Assembly (NCBI GenBank): GCA_036971475.1 | Contig: JBAIZL010000003.1 | Span: forward strand, 102,931,233 to 102,995,232 | DNA length: 64,000 nt | Direction of reading: 5' to 3' | Source: Prosapia bicincta | Lineage: Eukaryota; Arthropoda; Insecta; Hemiptera; Cercopidae | In this document: positions 12,963 through 22,628 of the stretch, one piece after another | How the letters are laid out: every line of letters begins with the position of its first letter | Numbering within the stretch: the first letter of the stretch is position 1 | Made by a program: the position numbers and the translations under genes | Notes under the pieces: model-generated | The model's input: the letters and a program-made list of their open reading frames with translations, nothing else | What the model was told of the DNA's origin: nothing | Database searches by the model: none

Positions 12963-14801
12963 AATAGCTCGCTCGGTTATATATTATATTCTATCTATTC
13001 TTCAATTTCCTTTCCTTAGGTTTGATAGGGAAGCAGTATGCGACAGAATTCTTCCGGTTATCGGGTAGTCACTGCAAGTACTGGTACACGAGCCTGCATA
13101 GGTCACCTTAAAAACCTTCTCATATCCTCTACGACGTAGATTTATTTATGGACCCCCTACTTTAGCCACAATCTTTTCCTGTCGTTCAAATCTAATGGTT
13201 GTGTGCCTTAATCTACAAAAATATCTCAAATTGTCAAACCATAGCCTAATAAATCTGTCTTCTCATTCCCGATACTTCTGCTTATATGTCCATCCACTTT
13301 TATCAATCTTACTATGTTGCTCTAGAAATGTAGTTATTTGTTCAATTGTGAGGGATTGAATGACACATTTGTATTTAAATCCAGAAATATTTGGTTTCAC
13401 TAAACCTTCTCAACAGAACGTAAGTTTCCCAGATCCAGCAGGATTGGCAACGTAATCTGTCTGACAACATAATCCCGTCCGTTACACACTTATTGATTCC
13501 ATGTTACGTCTGTTTCGGCGAGACATTCTGTTGAAAATAACATTTCTTCAATTACTTTCAGACGTGGAGGACAGCGAATCTCTTTTGACAATGCAGATAA
13601 ACCCCTTCGTGTTTTATTTTACGTGTTTAGAAGAACGAATTATAAATTTGTAGGTTAAATTTAAAATGGATGTCATGTTTTATTTTTTTTTTAAATAGTG
13701 AAAGAAAGTTTTCCTTAACCTTGTTACCAGGATGTCACTATCCCCTTTGTATTACATTTATTTGTTCTGTACTAGCACCGTTACTTCAGTATGAAAGTGT
13801 AACCTACTAAGAAAGGCTTACCCTTCAGGTCACTGTATGACCGAGCTAAAACATTCACTTCTGCACCCTGTCATTTCCACAAGCCTGTTTTCCATATTTA
13901 TTCCTATGAATCTCATGAAGGGCGATCGCCGCTGTAAATTAGGAAAAAATTCAAATCTATTCATGACTGAATTCAAATCTAAAAAATTTGAAGTTTTACT
14001 GTATATTAAGAAATTTATTGTATTTTAACTTTTTATAGACTGAACGATAATATAATATTATAATAATATAATATTTCAGTGATTTTAAGTTATTCGTACG
14101 TTAAGTAATTTTCAGGACGATTTTTAAGAACGTTTCACTACATACAACAGGAATACAATGAAACTAATAAGATTTAACGGATTAAGGCCTCCAGAGAAAG
14201 AGAGAGAACGAATCAAAGCAGGTTAAAAGAGATTCAGTGGCGTTTGACCTCAAACGAGGTGGTTGAAGTGTATTAGTTTGTAAGGCCCTTGGGCATCAGA
14301 TGTAAGAAATGAAATTTTCAGGTAAATGGCTTGATTTATCCTTAATAAGTCACCAAGACTTAACAATGCTATCTTTACCGCTAAGATTGTAAGATTGGCT
14401 ATAAAATATGCTTGTAACATCAATAATTTTGTATTGTTACATTTATTAGTAATACAAGACAGGTACTTGAAATTTTTGTTAATATGTATACAATATTTTA
14501 CTGAAACACACTACCGGAAACGCAATATAGTGTATATATATTGAGTTTAACAGATGTAAGTAGCATGACCATCTTAATGAATAATACCGCAGGTATAAGT
14601 CGCGGTTTATATCAATAGACTTGGTCGGCCAAAGCACAGAGACAGAGCCTTCGCACACGGGTCGATTGTTGACTCGTCGAGAGGTTCACTGCGGCTCGGG
14701 TGTTTGCCATCCGCACATTGGTCGACTTCAGTTTGTTTGCATCTCGCGACCAGAACTGACCTCCTCCGCGTTTTAAACCCAGCTGAACTCACGTAATAAA
14801 A
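12963..14801. other. Sequence without recognisable gene; GC-richer patch at its right end
   Basis: Mostly unique AT-rich DNA. From about 14590 to 14790 the base composition becomes distinctly richer in G and C, with CpG-containing words such as TCGGCC, GGGTCGA and CTCGTCGAGAGG. This patch lies immediately upstream of the PIF/Harbinger-like fragment and is probably that element's 5' non-coding region. A 61-codon minus-strand frame there has no recognisable product. I could not find the terminal inverted repeat. Confidence 0.45.
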
Positions 14802-15018
14802 GTGAGCAGTTCAAGTAGTGATGAGGAAGACTTTGTGATGTTTTTGTGGTACCGGCGCTTGAAAAGAATAAAACATAGATTATGGGTGCATCCTTATAAT
14901 GATCGTAATTTTAATACTTGGATATGTGTTGGTGCAAAAGAACTGGAACAGAGTGACACTAAATTTTAGCATTTTATAGAATGTCGATACACCACTCTAG
15001 TGAGAATTGTGAATATAA
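14802..15018 (+). pseudogene. PIF/Harbinger-like transposase N-terminal fragment
   Basis: The frame from 14802 (a GTG where ATG is expected) runs 55 codons to a TAG at 14967-14969. It shows a serine stretch with an acidic SDEED, then basic residues leading to RLWVHPYNDR, then GAKELEQSDTKF. The order 'acidic serine run, basic run, R-x-WVHP, a glutamate-leucine segment, then D-x-x-F' is what I know from the N terminus of HARBI1-like PIF/Harbinger transposases, just before the FYRMS segment. Weak similarity continues past the stop to about 15018. The DDE nuclease core is absent. This is a decayed 5' fragment; the family call is from memory. Confidence 0.6.
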
Positions 15019-15021
15019 AGT

Positions 15022-15150
15022 TCAGCTAATTGTAAAAAATACTTAACTAAGTGAATTCGTATCCTAAGTAAAATGAACGAATGTTTTGAAATGCGTCAGC
15101 AAGTAAGCAATTACCCATTCACTTAGTTAGGTATTTTTAAAATTAGTTTA
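15022..15150. repeat. Imperfect inverted repeat, about 32-bp arms
   Basis: Left arm 15023-15054 ends ATACTTAACTAAGTGAAT. Right arm 15117-15149 begins ATTCACTTAGTTAGGTAT. About 30 of 34 positions pair, with one inserted A. The 62-bp interior shows no strong symmetry. It could be a MITE or foldback element inserted into the Harbinger relic, or part of that element. Confidence 0.6.
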
Positions 15151-15624
15151 ATCAGTGTTTTCAAGATGATTACATCAAGCAACTACATAAAGTTTAGGAT
15201 GTTTTCGATTTCCCCAACGAATTTTACATTAAAAACCTAGAACTAGAAGTTCAATGTTTTCAGAATTTTATATTATAAATAATTATTACAACTAATTAAA
15301 CATTAACCTTCTATAATTTAAACTACGAGTAAATTTTGTTTGTTAAGTAGATAATTATAATGTGATTAAATTTTTTCTTTGAATTTTCTTTTAGGATAAC
15401 AAAAACCCCTTTAGCGTTGTCTCTTACTAGAAACTTTTTCTCTTGTGTCCCCATACGTGATTATTCTAGCTTTCTCTCCTGCTAATCTTCGTTCGATTTT
15501 TTATTCAATTAAATAACACACGCTTGATTAGAGGTTTATTTGTGGTTTCGTAGTTTGTTTTGAGTGTTTTTTTTTTCAATATGATGGAAGTAGAGTTATT
15601 ATAATTTGGTAATTCTTTCGTGTA

Positions 15625-15632
<8 letters not shown>
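15151..15632. other. AT-rich sequence without recognisable gene
   Basis: No reading frame or RNA gene is evident. Confidence 0.4.

Positions 15633-15659
<27 letters not shown>
15633..15659. repeat. (GA)n microsatellite
   Basis: About 13 GA units preceded by a short TG run. Confidence 0.95.
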
Positions 15660-16189
15660 TTGGTAAAAGGGTTATTATGGCCTAATACATATGGGAATAG
15701 AACGGGAAATTCAACCCGCCACCCCCGTCTTATGGTTCTCGTAGGATAAGATTACGTTTAGTAACATGAAATCCCTCCGGTACTTAAATTGGGGGAAAAC
15801 GGGGCTCCGTGTTTCATGTAGTATCAGTATTTCAAAAGATTATAAGATTCCCATATTTTGTGGGAATTAATAATGGAAGTTGATAGAACTTTTTTTGTAG
15901 AATTTGTTGGTATTTCAACTAATATTTTTACAATTTGAAATCACTTTTGAAGATTCAAACGCACAGCGTTTATTTAAAACAAAAAATTGTTTATAAAGTT
16001 TTGTTCTTAATTATACGCTAAAACAATCTAAAGCGTATAATCCAATGTTTTTATTTCATTATACGAGAAGAAACAATACATTTTTCATGAGGTATAAAAA
16101 AATAATGTCGAATAGCATACCGGGAAATGGATACGTTTTTTTATTAGTCGCATGTGTAATTGTACCCTCTCTATAAACCAAGTCGTCTA
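15660..16189. other. AT-rich sequence with a short hairpin
   Basis: ATTATACGCT at 16010-16019 pairs perfectly with AGCGTATAAT at 16032-16041 across a 12-nt loop. Otherwise nothing is recognisable. Confidence 0.4.
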
Positions 16190-16256
16190 AAAACATTATT
16201 GTTGACTGAAGATAATTGGTTATGTCGAACCTAATAGGTTAATTATTAGATTATTT
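16190..16256. repeat. Partial copy of the 161-bp tandem repeat, left of the LINE
   Basis: This stretch contains TTGTTGACTGAAGATAATTGG, then TATGTCGAACCTAATAGGTT and AATTATTAGATTATTT. It matches the repeat that continues on the far side of the LINE at 19172, so the LINE interrupted a pre-existing array. Confidence 0.8.
16245..16256. repeat. Left target-site duplication of the LINE
   Basis: ATTAGATTATTT here is repeated exactly at 19172-19183, directly after the CAA tail. Confidence 0.85.
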
Positions 16257-16274
16257 AAACCTAATAACCAATAG

Positions 16275-19079
16275 GGAAAGAGAAAGATCAATTGGGTGCC
16301 CTATTGGAAGGATCGTAATATTGACACCTTGATTCACGAAAGAGATACGGCCTGTAATGAACTCGAGAAGAACAACAACGTTGTAAATAGAAAAAAGCTA
16401 TTAGACATCTGTAAAAAGGTTGAAGAGGAAATTTCCACCTGCAAACGCGACAAATGGGCAGATCTCTGCAACAGGCTAGATCCTAGGAAAGACCATCAAC
16501 ACTAGAAGGTGATCAAATCCCTTGATACAGGCAGCATCCTACAAAATAAGGGCCCCACCTCTAATATTATCACAGACAATGATAAACCGTCCAAAACTGA
16601 CAAAGACGCAGCCAACATGCTGGCCACACACTACGAGAAAGCAAGCAGACTGAGGTTCCAAAACGAAGGCAGAAAACAAAGGAGAAACTACAAGCAAGCC
16701 ATACAAAAAAGCAAACGTTTTTTAGCAAAAAGACATCTTCACTGATGAGCTCACTTTGGAAGAACTCGAGTGCGCAATCCGTAACCTCGAACCCAAAAAG
16801 TCTCCAGGTATAGATCTTATCTTCGGCCAAGTGGTTAAATACTTTGGAGCGTCTGCCAAGCTTACACTTCTCCAAATCTTCAACTTATCTTGGAAATCAG
16901 GCAAACTGCCCATTATATGGAAGAAGTCAGTTATTATACCGATTTTGAAACCAGGCTAAGATGCCACCAGCTGTAAGAATTACCGGCCTATCTCCTTAAC
17001 CAGCATCCTGTGCAAACTAATGGAAAGAATCATCCACACAAGAATCATGAACTGGCTAATCGATCGTAATATTTTACACTTCTACCAAACAGCATTTAGA
17101 GCCGGGCACAGTACAGTAGACCAACTGTTTTACATGGTTCAGTCCATCACCGATGGACTTCAAGAAAAACCCCACAAAAAGACTACCGCTGTCTTCCTTG
17201 ACCTCTCTGCAGCGTTTGATAGAGTCTGGAGGCAAAAACTCATTGTGATTTTACACAGTGCTGGCATTAATGGCAACTCATTGCTCTGGATAAACGATTT
17301 CCTCAGACAAAGAAAATTTGTTGTGAGAGTTAATGGAAAGTATTCCAAGACGCACAGATCGTGGGCGGGAGTCCCACAGGGATCGGTCCTCAGCCGCTCT
17401 TCCTCATGTATATGAACACCATCCATGAACACATATGCAATGAGGCTAAAATTGCCTGCTATGCAGACGACATCGCTATCTGGCATACACACTCTGATAT
17501 CTCAGTCTCTGAACAAGCCTTAAATACCAACCTGCTTGGCATCGAAACCTGGGCTAAAGACCTTAAGATCCTTATTAACCCTGATAAATCCAAATCTTGT
17601 GTTTTCTCAACAGACAAAAGGAACAGGCAGACTCATCATCCTAACATTAGGCTCCATAATACTACCGTCAAACAAGTCACGCACCCCAGATACCTTGGTC
17701 TCACACTCGATACGGAACTGAGATTTACTAAGCACACTGAAACAGTTTCAAAGAGAGCTCTGAAAAAACTCAGCATCCTGAGCAGACTTTGTGATTCAAA
17801 CTAGGGTTCCAAACCAAAGACACTCCTAAATACTTACACAACACTCATCAACCTTGAATATGCAGCACCCATCTGGGCTCCAGCATCTTCATCCTCGAAA
17901 GTCGACTCCGTCCAGTACAGAGCCCCGAAAGCCATCATTGGAGCCGTCTCATCTACAAATAATTTGAAAGCTGAAACTGAATGTGGCTTATCCCCATTGG
18001 AAAATCGGAGAAAATTCGCTACAGTGAAATTCACAAACAAAATCAGGAGCAATCACGAACAACATATCTCAAAAGTCACCTTTCGGAACTGGTCGGAAAA
18101 AACTAGGCTAAAAAGAGCTTCTACTCTCCAGTACGACAAAAACATCAGACAGGACATCAACCTACAGCATACAAGGCTATATCTTTCAGGACATCTTTCA
18201 AGAGCCCAGGTTCCCGGTCAAACCACCCTCCTTTGTGAATATAAACTTGAATCTCTTCGAACCCTGCTCCAAAAAAGAGCCTCAAGAAACAATCAAGAGG
18301 AAAGGAGTGGAAACTGTGCTTACACCGACGGCTCTTCGAATTCTGACTGCGATAGAGGTGGATCCGGAATCTTTATAACCTACCCTGATGGCTCAACTTC
18401 CAGACACAAAATTGCAGCAGGCAAAATCGCTTCCAACTTCACTAGCGAACTCATCGCAATCAAAGAAGCTCTGAGTATTTACCTCACTTGGACAACACTC
18501 AACCCCTCTGATGGCATAGTAATCTTCACGGACTGCAGATCTGCTCTTCAGGCCCTCCCAAAAGGAAATACAAACCTCGCCCAAAAGATCAATACCCTCC
18601 TGTCCTTAATTGAGGAAAAGAAGAAGCTTTGTACGCTGCAATGGATCCCGGCACACGTCGACATCAAAGGGAACGAAGAGGCCGATTCTCTGGCCAAGGA
18701 AGCGAGGACCATCGAACCAGCCCCCGTGATTACAACATCTTCCGACGTAAATCCCGTTGCAAAACAGAAGCTCTGCCATAACAACCAAAGAAAATCATCA
18801 CTTCCCGAGCTTAACTTCGACAGGGAAATAACAAAAACAATTGCCAGACTGAGGACAATGCACCTCAAAGACATGAAAATCTTGCCTGATGGATCAAGAA
18901 CATACCCTGAATGTAGGCACTGCCCAGGGATACAGCTTAATCCCGATCATCTCTTCAACTGCCCGTCCATCATTGCAGCATTATTTAAAATTGACTTAAA
19001 CTGTTCTAGGGAGACCTTTTATACGGACAAAGCTGCAGATGTGGCCAGTGCAGTGCTTCACGCCTTTGGACCCGTGTAA
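16275..19079 (+). pseudogene. LINE ORF2 remnant: linker, reverse transcriptase, RNase H, CCHC
   Basis: Reads from about 16275 (NWVPYWKDR) with five lesions: TAG at 16503-16505 at a position usually Trp, a frameshift near 16715-16735 beside T and A runs, TAA at 16957-16959 after ILKPG, a one-base loss near 17385-17395 after PQGSVLS, and TAG at 17802-17804. RT landmarks are KKSPGID, YRPISLTSILCKLMERII, FLDLSAAFDRV, GVPQGSVLS and the catalytic YADD at 17460-17471. RNase H follows at about 18320-18690. The two TAG codons fit TGG-to-TAG changes. The element is therefore dead for autonomous movement. Confidence 0.9.
17805..19079 (+). pseudogene. Open C-terminal part of the LINE: RNase H and CCHC knuckle
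   Basis: This stretch is open from the last stop to the natural terminator. It covers the RT thumb (LEYAAPIWAPA), then RNase H with all expected acidic residues: D in YTDGSS (18327), E in SELIAIKEAL (18447), D in FTDCRSAL (18531) and D in GNEEADSLA (18684), plus the His of PAHVD. A C-x2-C...H-x4-C motif at 18912-18965 (CRHC ... HLFNC) is the usual C-terminal knuckle of these ORF2 proteins. RNase H would remove RNA from the RNA:DNA hybrid during target-primed reverse transcription. Confidence 0.88.
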
Positions 19080-19151
19080 CTGTGCTCTCTCTGCCTTTCT
19101 CTGAACACTTTTTTTCTTTTTTTTTATTGTTTTTATTGCACTTGTCACACG

Positions 19152-19171
19152 ACAACAACAACAACAACAAC
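19152..19171 (+). repeat. LINE 3' tail, (CAA)n
   Basis: GACAACAACAACAACAACAAC closes the 3' UTR (19080-19151, pyrimidine-rich) and abuts the right target-site duplication. A simple-repeat tail is typical of LINE 3' ends. Confidence 0.88.
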
Positions 19172-19640
19172 ATTAGATTATTTTATTGATAATATTAGAT
19201 TAACTACATCATTGGTTACGTCAGTGTTGCTGGTATAGATTAGGTATCATTGATATGCTTAAGTCGAACACAATTCATTGTTGCTGTCGTCGATTACGGA
19301 TCATTGTTTACGTCGAACCCAATAGGTTAATTATTAGATTATTTTCTTGATAATATTGGATTAGTAACATCATTGGTTACGTCAGTGTTGCTGGTATAGA
19401 TTAGGTATTAATGATATGCTTAAGTCGAACACAATTCATTGTTGCTGACGTCGATTACGGATCATTGTTTATGTCGAACCCAATAGGTTAATTATTAGAT
19501 TATTTTCTTGATAATATTGGATTAGTAACATCATTGGTTACGTCAGTGTTGCTGGTATAGATTAGGTATTAATGATATGCTGAAGTCGAACACAATTCAT
19601 TGTTGCTGACGTCGATTACGGATCATTGGTTACGTCGAAC
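19172..19640. repeat. 161-bp tandem repeat, about 3 copies
   Basis: AATAGGTTAATTATTAGATT occurs at 19321 and 19482, a 161-bp step, and an incomplete first copy starts at the LINE's right duplication. Units contain CATCATTGGTTACGTCAGTG and TGACGTCGATTACGGATCAT, two related half-sections. The last copy fades after GGTTACGTCGAAC near 19640. A matching fragment lies at 16190-16256 on the other side of the LINE. Confidence 0.9.
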
Positions 19641-20418
19641 ATAAATAATTTTTCCGCGTGTAAATCACAACACAATGATCTACGTAGAACACAGATTTTC
19701 AAAATAATGATGTATTTTTTAGTGTCTTCCTGTTGAAGGATTATGTCTCTGATTGGGAGGAATTCTCTAAGTGTAAAAATTAGCAAAGCATCATATGAGT
19801 TGTTTCTTAGTGTTTAGGATTATATAAAAGTGTTAGTAGGCCTGCCCTAAAAATTATTTTATAAAATCTGTCCATTGCCTTCTTAGGAAACGAGTTGTTA
19901 TAAATGTATTGTTTTCTATACTGAAAACATATACAGGCGGTCAGGTCATTTTTTAAACATTTTTCGTTAAGTTAATGAAGTAAAGATTTTGAAGGTTTCT
20001 AGTTTAGCGATGTGGAAATTTACCCCGTGATTTAGAGACCTGTTAAAGACATTCAAGAAGACGTTTATAAAGATTACTGAATTTTAAAAAAGTTTCTTAA
20101 GGAAATTAAATAAAGATTAAGAAAATAAATGGAACTTATAAATTGTTTTTCATAGTCAGATCTCTATGTTTTAAAACCTTAAACATTAAAACAACCCTTT
20201 AATATCCTACCAACTCGAGTTAGAATTTAGATATCTACTGAATTGTTCAATTTGATCCTCTCTGCTGACGAAACACGATATTGCATGGTAACAATCTCAA
20301 CTCATGCACTTTGACCATGTTTGTTCAAAGCATGCCACTCTTTAGTTGATGGCCAGAATAGAAACAATGTAGAAAGAGAGTGACAGTGGAAATACTGACT
20401 TTGAGTTTTGTGTTTCAG
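19641..20418 (+). other. Probable intron upstream of the ELKS-like exons
   Basis: AT-rich with no other feature. It ends in a pyrimidine-containing acceptor, GAGTTTTGTGTTTCAG, directly before codons AGA CAA GCG. Confidence 0.5.
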
Positions 20419-20475
20419 AGACAAGCGTTGCTCATGCGTCAGATGCAAGAGGAACTTCGGATGAGGATGCACGGG
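20419..20475 (+). CDS. Coiled-coil exon A, duplicate of the next exon (ELKS/ERC-like gene)
   Basis: Preceded by acceptor TGTTTCAG. It encodes RQALLMRQMQEELRMRMHG in phase 0 and ends at the strong donor GTGAGC (20476). A second possible donor, GTATGC at 20527, would extend it to 36 codons but would leave a 40-nt intron. The translation is homologous to the first 19 residues of exon B (KQAMLVRQLEEELRLRMRG), and the resemblance continues through SIKMH beyond the first donor. So the exon is a tandem duplicate whose 3' half has decayed. It may be an extra cassette or an alternative to exon B. Highly charged, with heptad-like spacing. Confidence 0.55.
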
Positions 20476-20566
20476 GTGAGCATAAAGATGCACAAACCCT
20501 CTCCCCGCACCAAGAACATGTCTGCGGTATGCATCAGTACTGTAAATCTATTGTTGTTTGTTGCAG

Positions 20567-20716
20567 AAACAAGCGATGTTGGTGCGGCAGTTGGAGGAAG
20601 AGTTGCGGCTGAGGATGCGGGGCCCGAGCATAGAGATGCAGCAACAGATGGAAGTCCTGTACACGGAGAACGAGCACCTCACCAGGGAAATAGCCATTCT
20701 CAGGGAAACGATTAAG
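20567..20716 (+). CDS. Coiled-coil exon B of an ELKS/ERC/Bruchpilot-like gene
   Basis: Acceptor TTGTTGTTTGTTGCAG, then 50 codons in phase 0, then donor AAG|GTTAGC. The product begins KQAMLVRQLEEELRLRMRG, continues with an EMQQQMEVLY segment and ends ENEHLTREIAILRETIK. From memory, the ending resembles the segment before 'ELRIETQKQTL' in ELKS/CAST/ERC and Bruchpilot proteins, which scaffold presynaptic active zones by binding RIM, liprin-alpha and calcium channels. GC content and codon use stand out from the surroundings. The following exon is not visible downstream in the window, so the intron is long. Exon status is secure from splice sites plus frame; the family name is less so. Confidence 0.7.
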
Positions 20717-21280
20717 GTTAGCAAACGTATAACTTGAGAATTATATATTTCATTGTTTGTATGCTGACGGAATATCATGTAACTAATATAGGTTTTTTTT
20801 CATTTTATGTATTAACGAAATAAATCTTTTTCATCGAAAACACTTCGTTATGTGAAGCAAGCTCTTTCACAAAATTATTTACAAACCACAAATTCAGTCA
20901 TAACAGTCCTTCGAAAAGACAACCAGTGGAACTCGCACAAGTATTACATTAAATATGTTTAGCTATTAGAATTTTAAAACCGTTTCAAGTTACCAACAAT
21001 GGTATTTCTTTAATCTTCGACAATAATTTTTAATGTCTTCGCTAACTTTATATAACGGGTGCGAACCTCTTAGGGGGTCAAAGGATTTATTCCGTCTAAC
21101 AATTTTAGTTTTCTAGAAACAACTGGTACTGGTTTTCTTAAAACCTTCAGCTAATTCCTCATATTTACCATTGCTCTGAACGTAGCATTGATTATTACCT
21201 ATTCAATACGCCTATGTTAAATTTTGTTATTGTACTTTTGTATGTTTTATATGTGAATATTTCTTAATGTGGTGGTATTT
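20717..21280 (+). other. Start of the intron downstream of exon B
   Basis: AT-rich with no recognisable gene. It begins with GTTAGC. Confidence 0.5.
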
Positions 21281-21286
21281 CACACA

Positions 21287-21317
<31 letters not shown>

Positions 21318-21330
21318 GCGTGCGCGCGCG
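21281..21330. repeat. (CA)n(CG)n alternating purine-pyrimidine tract
   Basis: About 11 CA units run into about 14 CG units (one TG interruption), keeping perfect pyrimidine-purine alternation for 50 bp. Such tracts favour Z-DNA. It is followed within 60 bp by (TA)n. Confidence 0.95.
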
Positions 21331-21384
21331 AATGAACTGTATGCGATAAACTGTGTTTCTGCATTATAAAATTTACACAAAGCT

Positions 21385-21387
<3 letters not shown>

Positions 21388-21435
<48 letters not shown>

Positions 21436-21438
21436 GCT

Positions 21439-21520
<82 letters not shown>
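21388..21520. repeat. (TA)n microsatellite bounding the left Penelope arm
   Basis: Two pure runs, 21388-21434 and 21441-21520, separated by CGCTCT. The right run abuts the 3' end of the minus-strand Penelope-like fragment. Confidence 0.95.
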
Positions 21521-21523
<3 letters not shown>

Positions 21524-21583
21524 CGTTTTCTTGTTTAATAATTTAAAACAACATAGGTTATTCAAATACAAGAATATTTATTA

Positions 21584-21640
21584 ATTTATATTCAAAGCTT
21601 TTCGTTGGTAAACAGTACCAACATCATCAGGAATGAAAAT
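21584..21640 (-). ncRNA. Hammerhead ribozyme motif, left Penelope copy
   Basis: On the minus strand: ATTC, CTGATGA (21624-21630), stem II GTTGGTA/TACCAAC with a CTGTT loop, GAAA, palindromic AAGCTT, T, GAAT. Same arrangement and nearly identical sequence as the right copy, so both fragments carry it. One substitution lies in the outer stem I strand. Confidence 0.7.
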
Positions 21641-21719
21641 TACAATAATGCAAGCTATAAGCCTAAAACATATGTTAAATTAGAAATAGAATTATTGCTT
21701 TTTATACAAATTGCCAAGT

Positions 21720-22140
21720 TTATTTTGTTGCTGTAACATTATAGACATTGAATATAGTATAAAATTTAGAATGTATTTGTATTTGTTCTTTTATTAATTT
21801 GTTATTATTATTGTGTTTATATATTTCGAATGCTTCATATATATTCCATTCTTAATCCTTTATTAATTTCTTTTATAAGTTTCATATTTTCAATATTTGG
21901 AAATTGATGCTTATTATTAATACAATGCAAAATTTGATTTATATATTTCTGGATTTATATAGGCATTCAAATGTTCTTTATATCTTTCTTTTAATTTTTT
22001 CTTGGTTTGACCTATATAAGCTTTATTACAGTTTTCGCATTCTAATTTATAAACACCACCTTTATCGTGCATATTATTTGTTTTATTATTGTTATTTAAT
22101 ATGTTTATTATTTTGTTATTAGTTTTGTATGCAATTTAGG
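21720..22140 (-). pseudogene. Penelope-like GIY-YIG endonuclease fragment, left copy
   Basis: Reading leftward from 22140, the frame gives KIAYKTNNKIINIL, then GGVYKLECENCNKAYIGQT and KERYKEHLNAY. This is the GIY-YIG nuclease of Penelope-like retroelements: GVY and YIG motifs, a C-x2-C pair between them (the zinc-finger-like insertion) and R-x3-H downstream. A 4-base deletion relative to the right copy shifts the frame after KSNFA. The other frame then continues to EAFEIYKHN (catalytic Glu) and stops at 21720-21722. The RT domain is absent. Confidence 0.85.
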
Positions 22141-22431
22141 TCAAACCAAGAAAAATTAAAAGAAAGATATAAAGAACATTTGAATGCCTATATATATCCA
22201 GAAATATATAAATCAAATTTTGCAAATCATTGTATTAATAATAAGCACCAATTTCCAAATATTGGAAATATGAAACTTAAAGAAATTAATAAAGGATTAA
22301 GAATGAATATATGTGAAGCATTCGAAATATGTAAATGCATTAATAATAAGAAATTAATAAAAGGACAAATACAAATACATTCTAAATTTGATACTATATT
22401 CAATGTCTATAATGTTACAGCAACAAAATAA
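22137..22431 (+). pseudogene. Penelope-like endonuclease fragment, right copy
   Basis: An open frame of about 95 codons to TAA at 22429-22431. It starts just after the position of the YIG motif (Q-x-K-LKERYKEHLNAY), so the GIY and YIG strands are missing. It runs through FANHCINNKHQFPNI and EAFEICKCINN to the same C terminus as the left copy. One codon is lost relative to the left copy (KLKEI versus KLIKEI). The apparent start codon at 22129 belongs to the junction. Non-functional as a nuclease. Confidence 0.85.
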
Positions 22432-22513
22432 ACTTGGCAATTTGTATAAATTTAGCAACAATTCTATTTCTAATTTAACATATGTTTTAGGCCTATAGCT
22501 TACATTATTGTAT

Positions 22514-22569
22514 TTTTCATTCCTGATGATGTTGGTACTGTTTACCAACGAAAAGCTTTGAATATAAAT
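22514..22569 (+). ncRNA. Hammerhead ribozyme motif, right Penelope copy
   Basis: CTGATGA (22523-22529) is followed by a 7-bp stem II (GTTGGTA / TACCAAC), then GAAA (22550-22553). The A15.1-U16.1 pair can be read within palindromic AAGCTT (22553-22558), with U at 22559 as the cleavage-site residue and GAAT (22560-22563) closing stem I with ATTC (22519-22522). UUU/AAA can extend stem I past a two-position internal loop. A very short stem III is known for hammerheads in Penelope-like elements, where two copies can pair through it. Activity is not shown here. Confidence 0.72.
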
Positions 22570-22628
22570 TAATAAATATTCTTGTATTTGAATAATTTAT
22601 GTTGTTTTAAATGATTAAACAAGAAAAC

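Larger units (their letters stand above)
16257..19171 (+). mobile_element. 5'-truncated LINE (non-LTR) retrotransposon with RNase H
   Basis: A 2.9-kb insertion bounded by the 12-bp duplication ATTAGATTATTT and ending in a CAA-rich tail at about 19152-19171. It lacks ORF1 and the apurinic endonuclease. It begins in the linker before the reverse transcriptase, as expected from incomplete reverse transcription. RT, an RNase H domain and a terminal CCHC motif are present in order. RT followed by RNase H points to the I/Jockey/R1/LOA side of LINE diversity; I cannot assign the clade more finely. Base composition is clearly less AT-rich than the flanks. Bases 16257-16274 include a stop and may be filler copied from the neighbouring repeat. 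Confidence 0.92.

Noticed and set aside
16741..16770. CTGATGAG word in the LINE as a hammerhead core
   Set aside because: It lies in coding sequence, with no stem II followed by GAAA and no closing stem I.
20262..20275. CTGACGAAAC as a minimal hammerhead core
   Set aside because: No room for stem II between the two conserved boxes.
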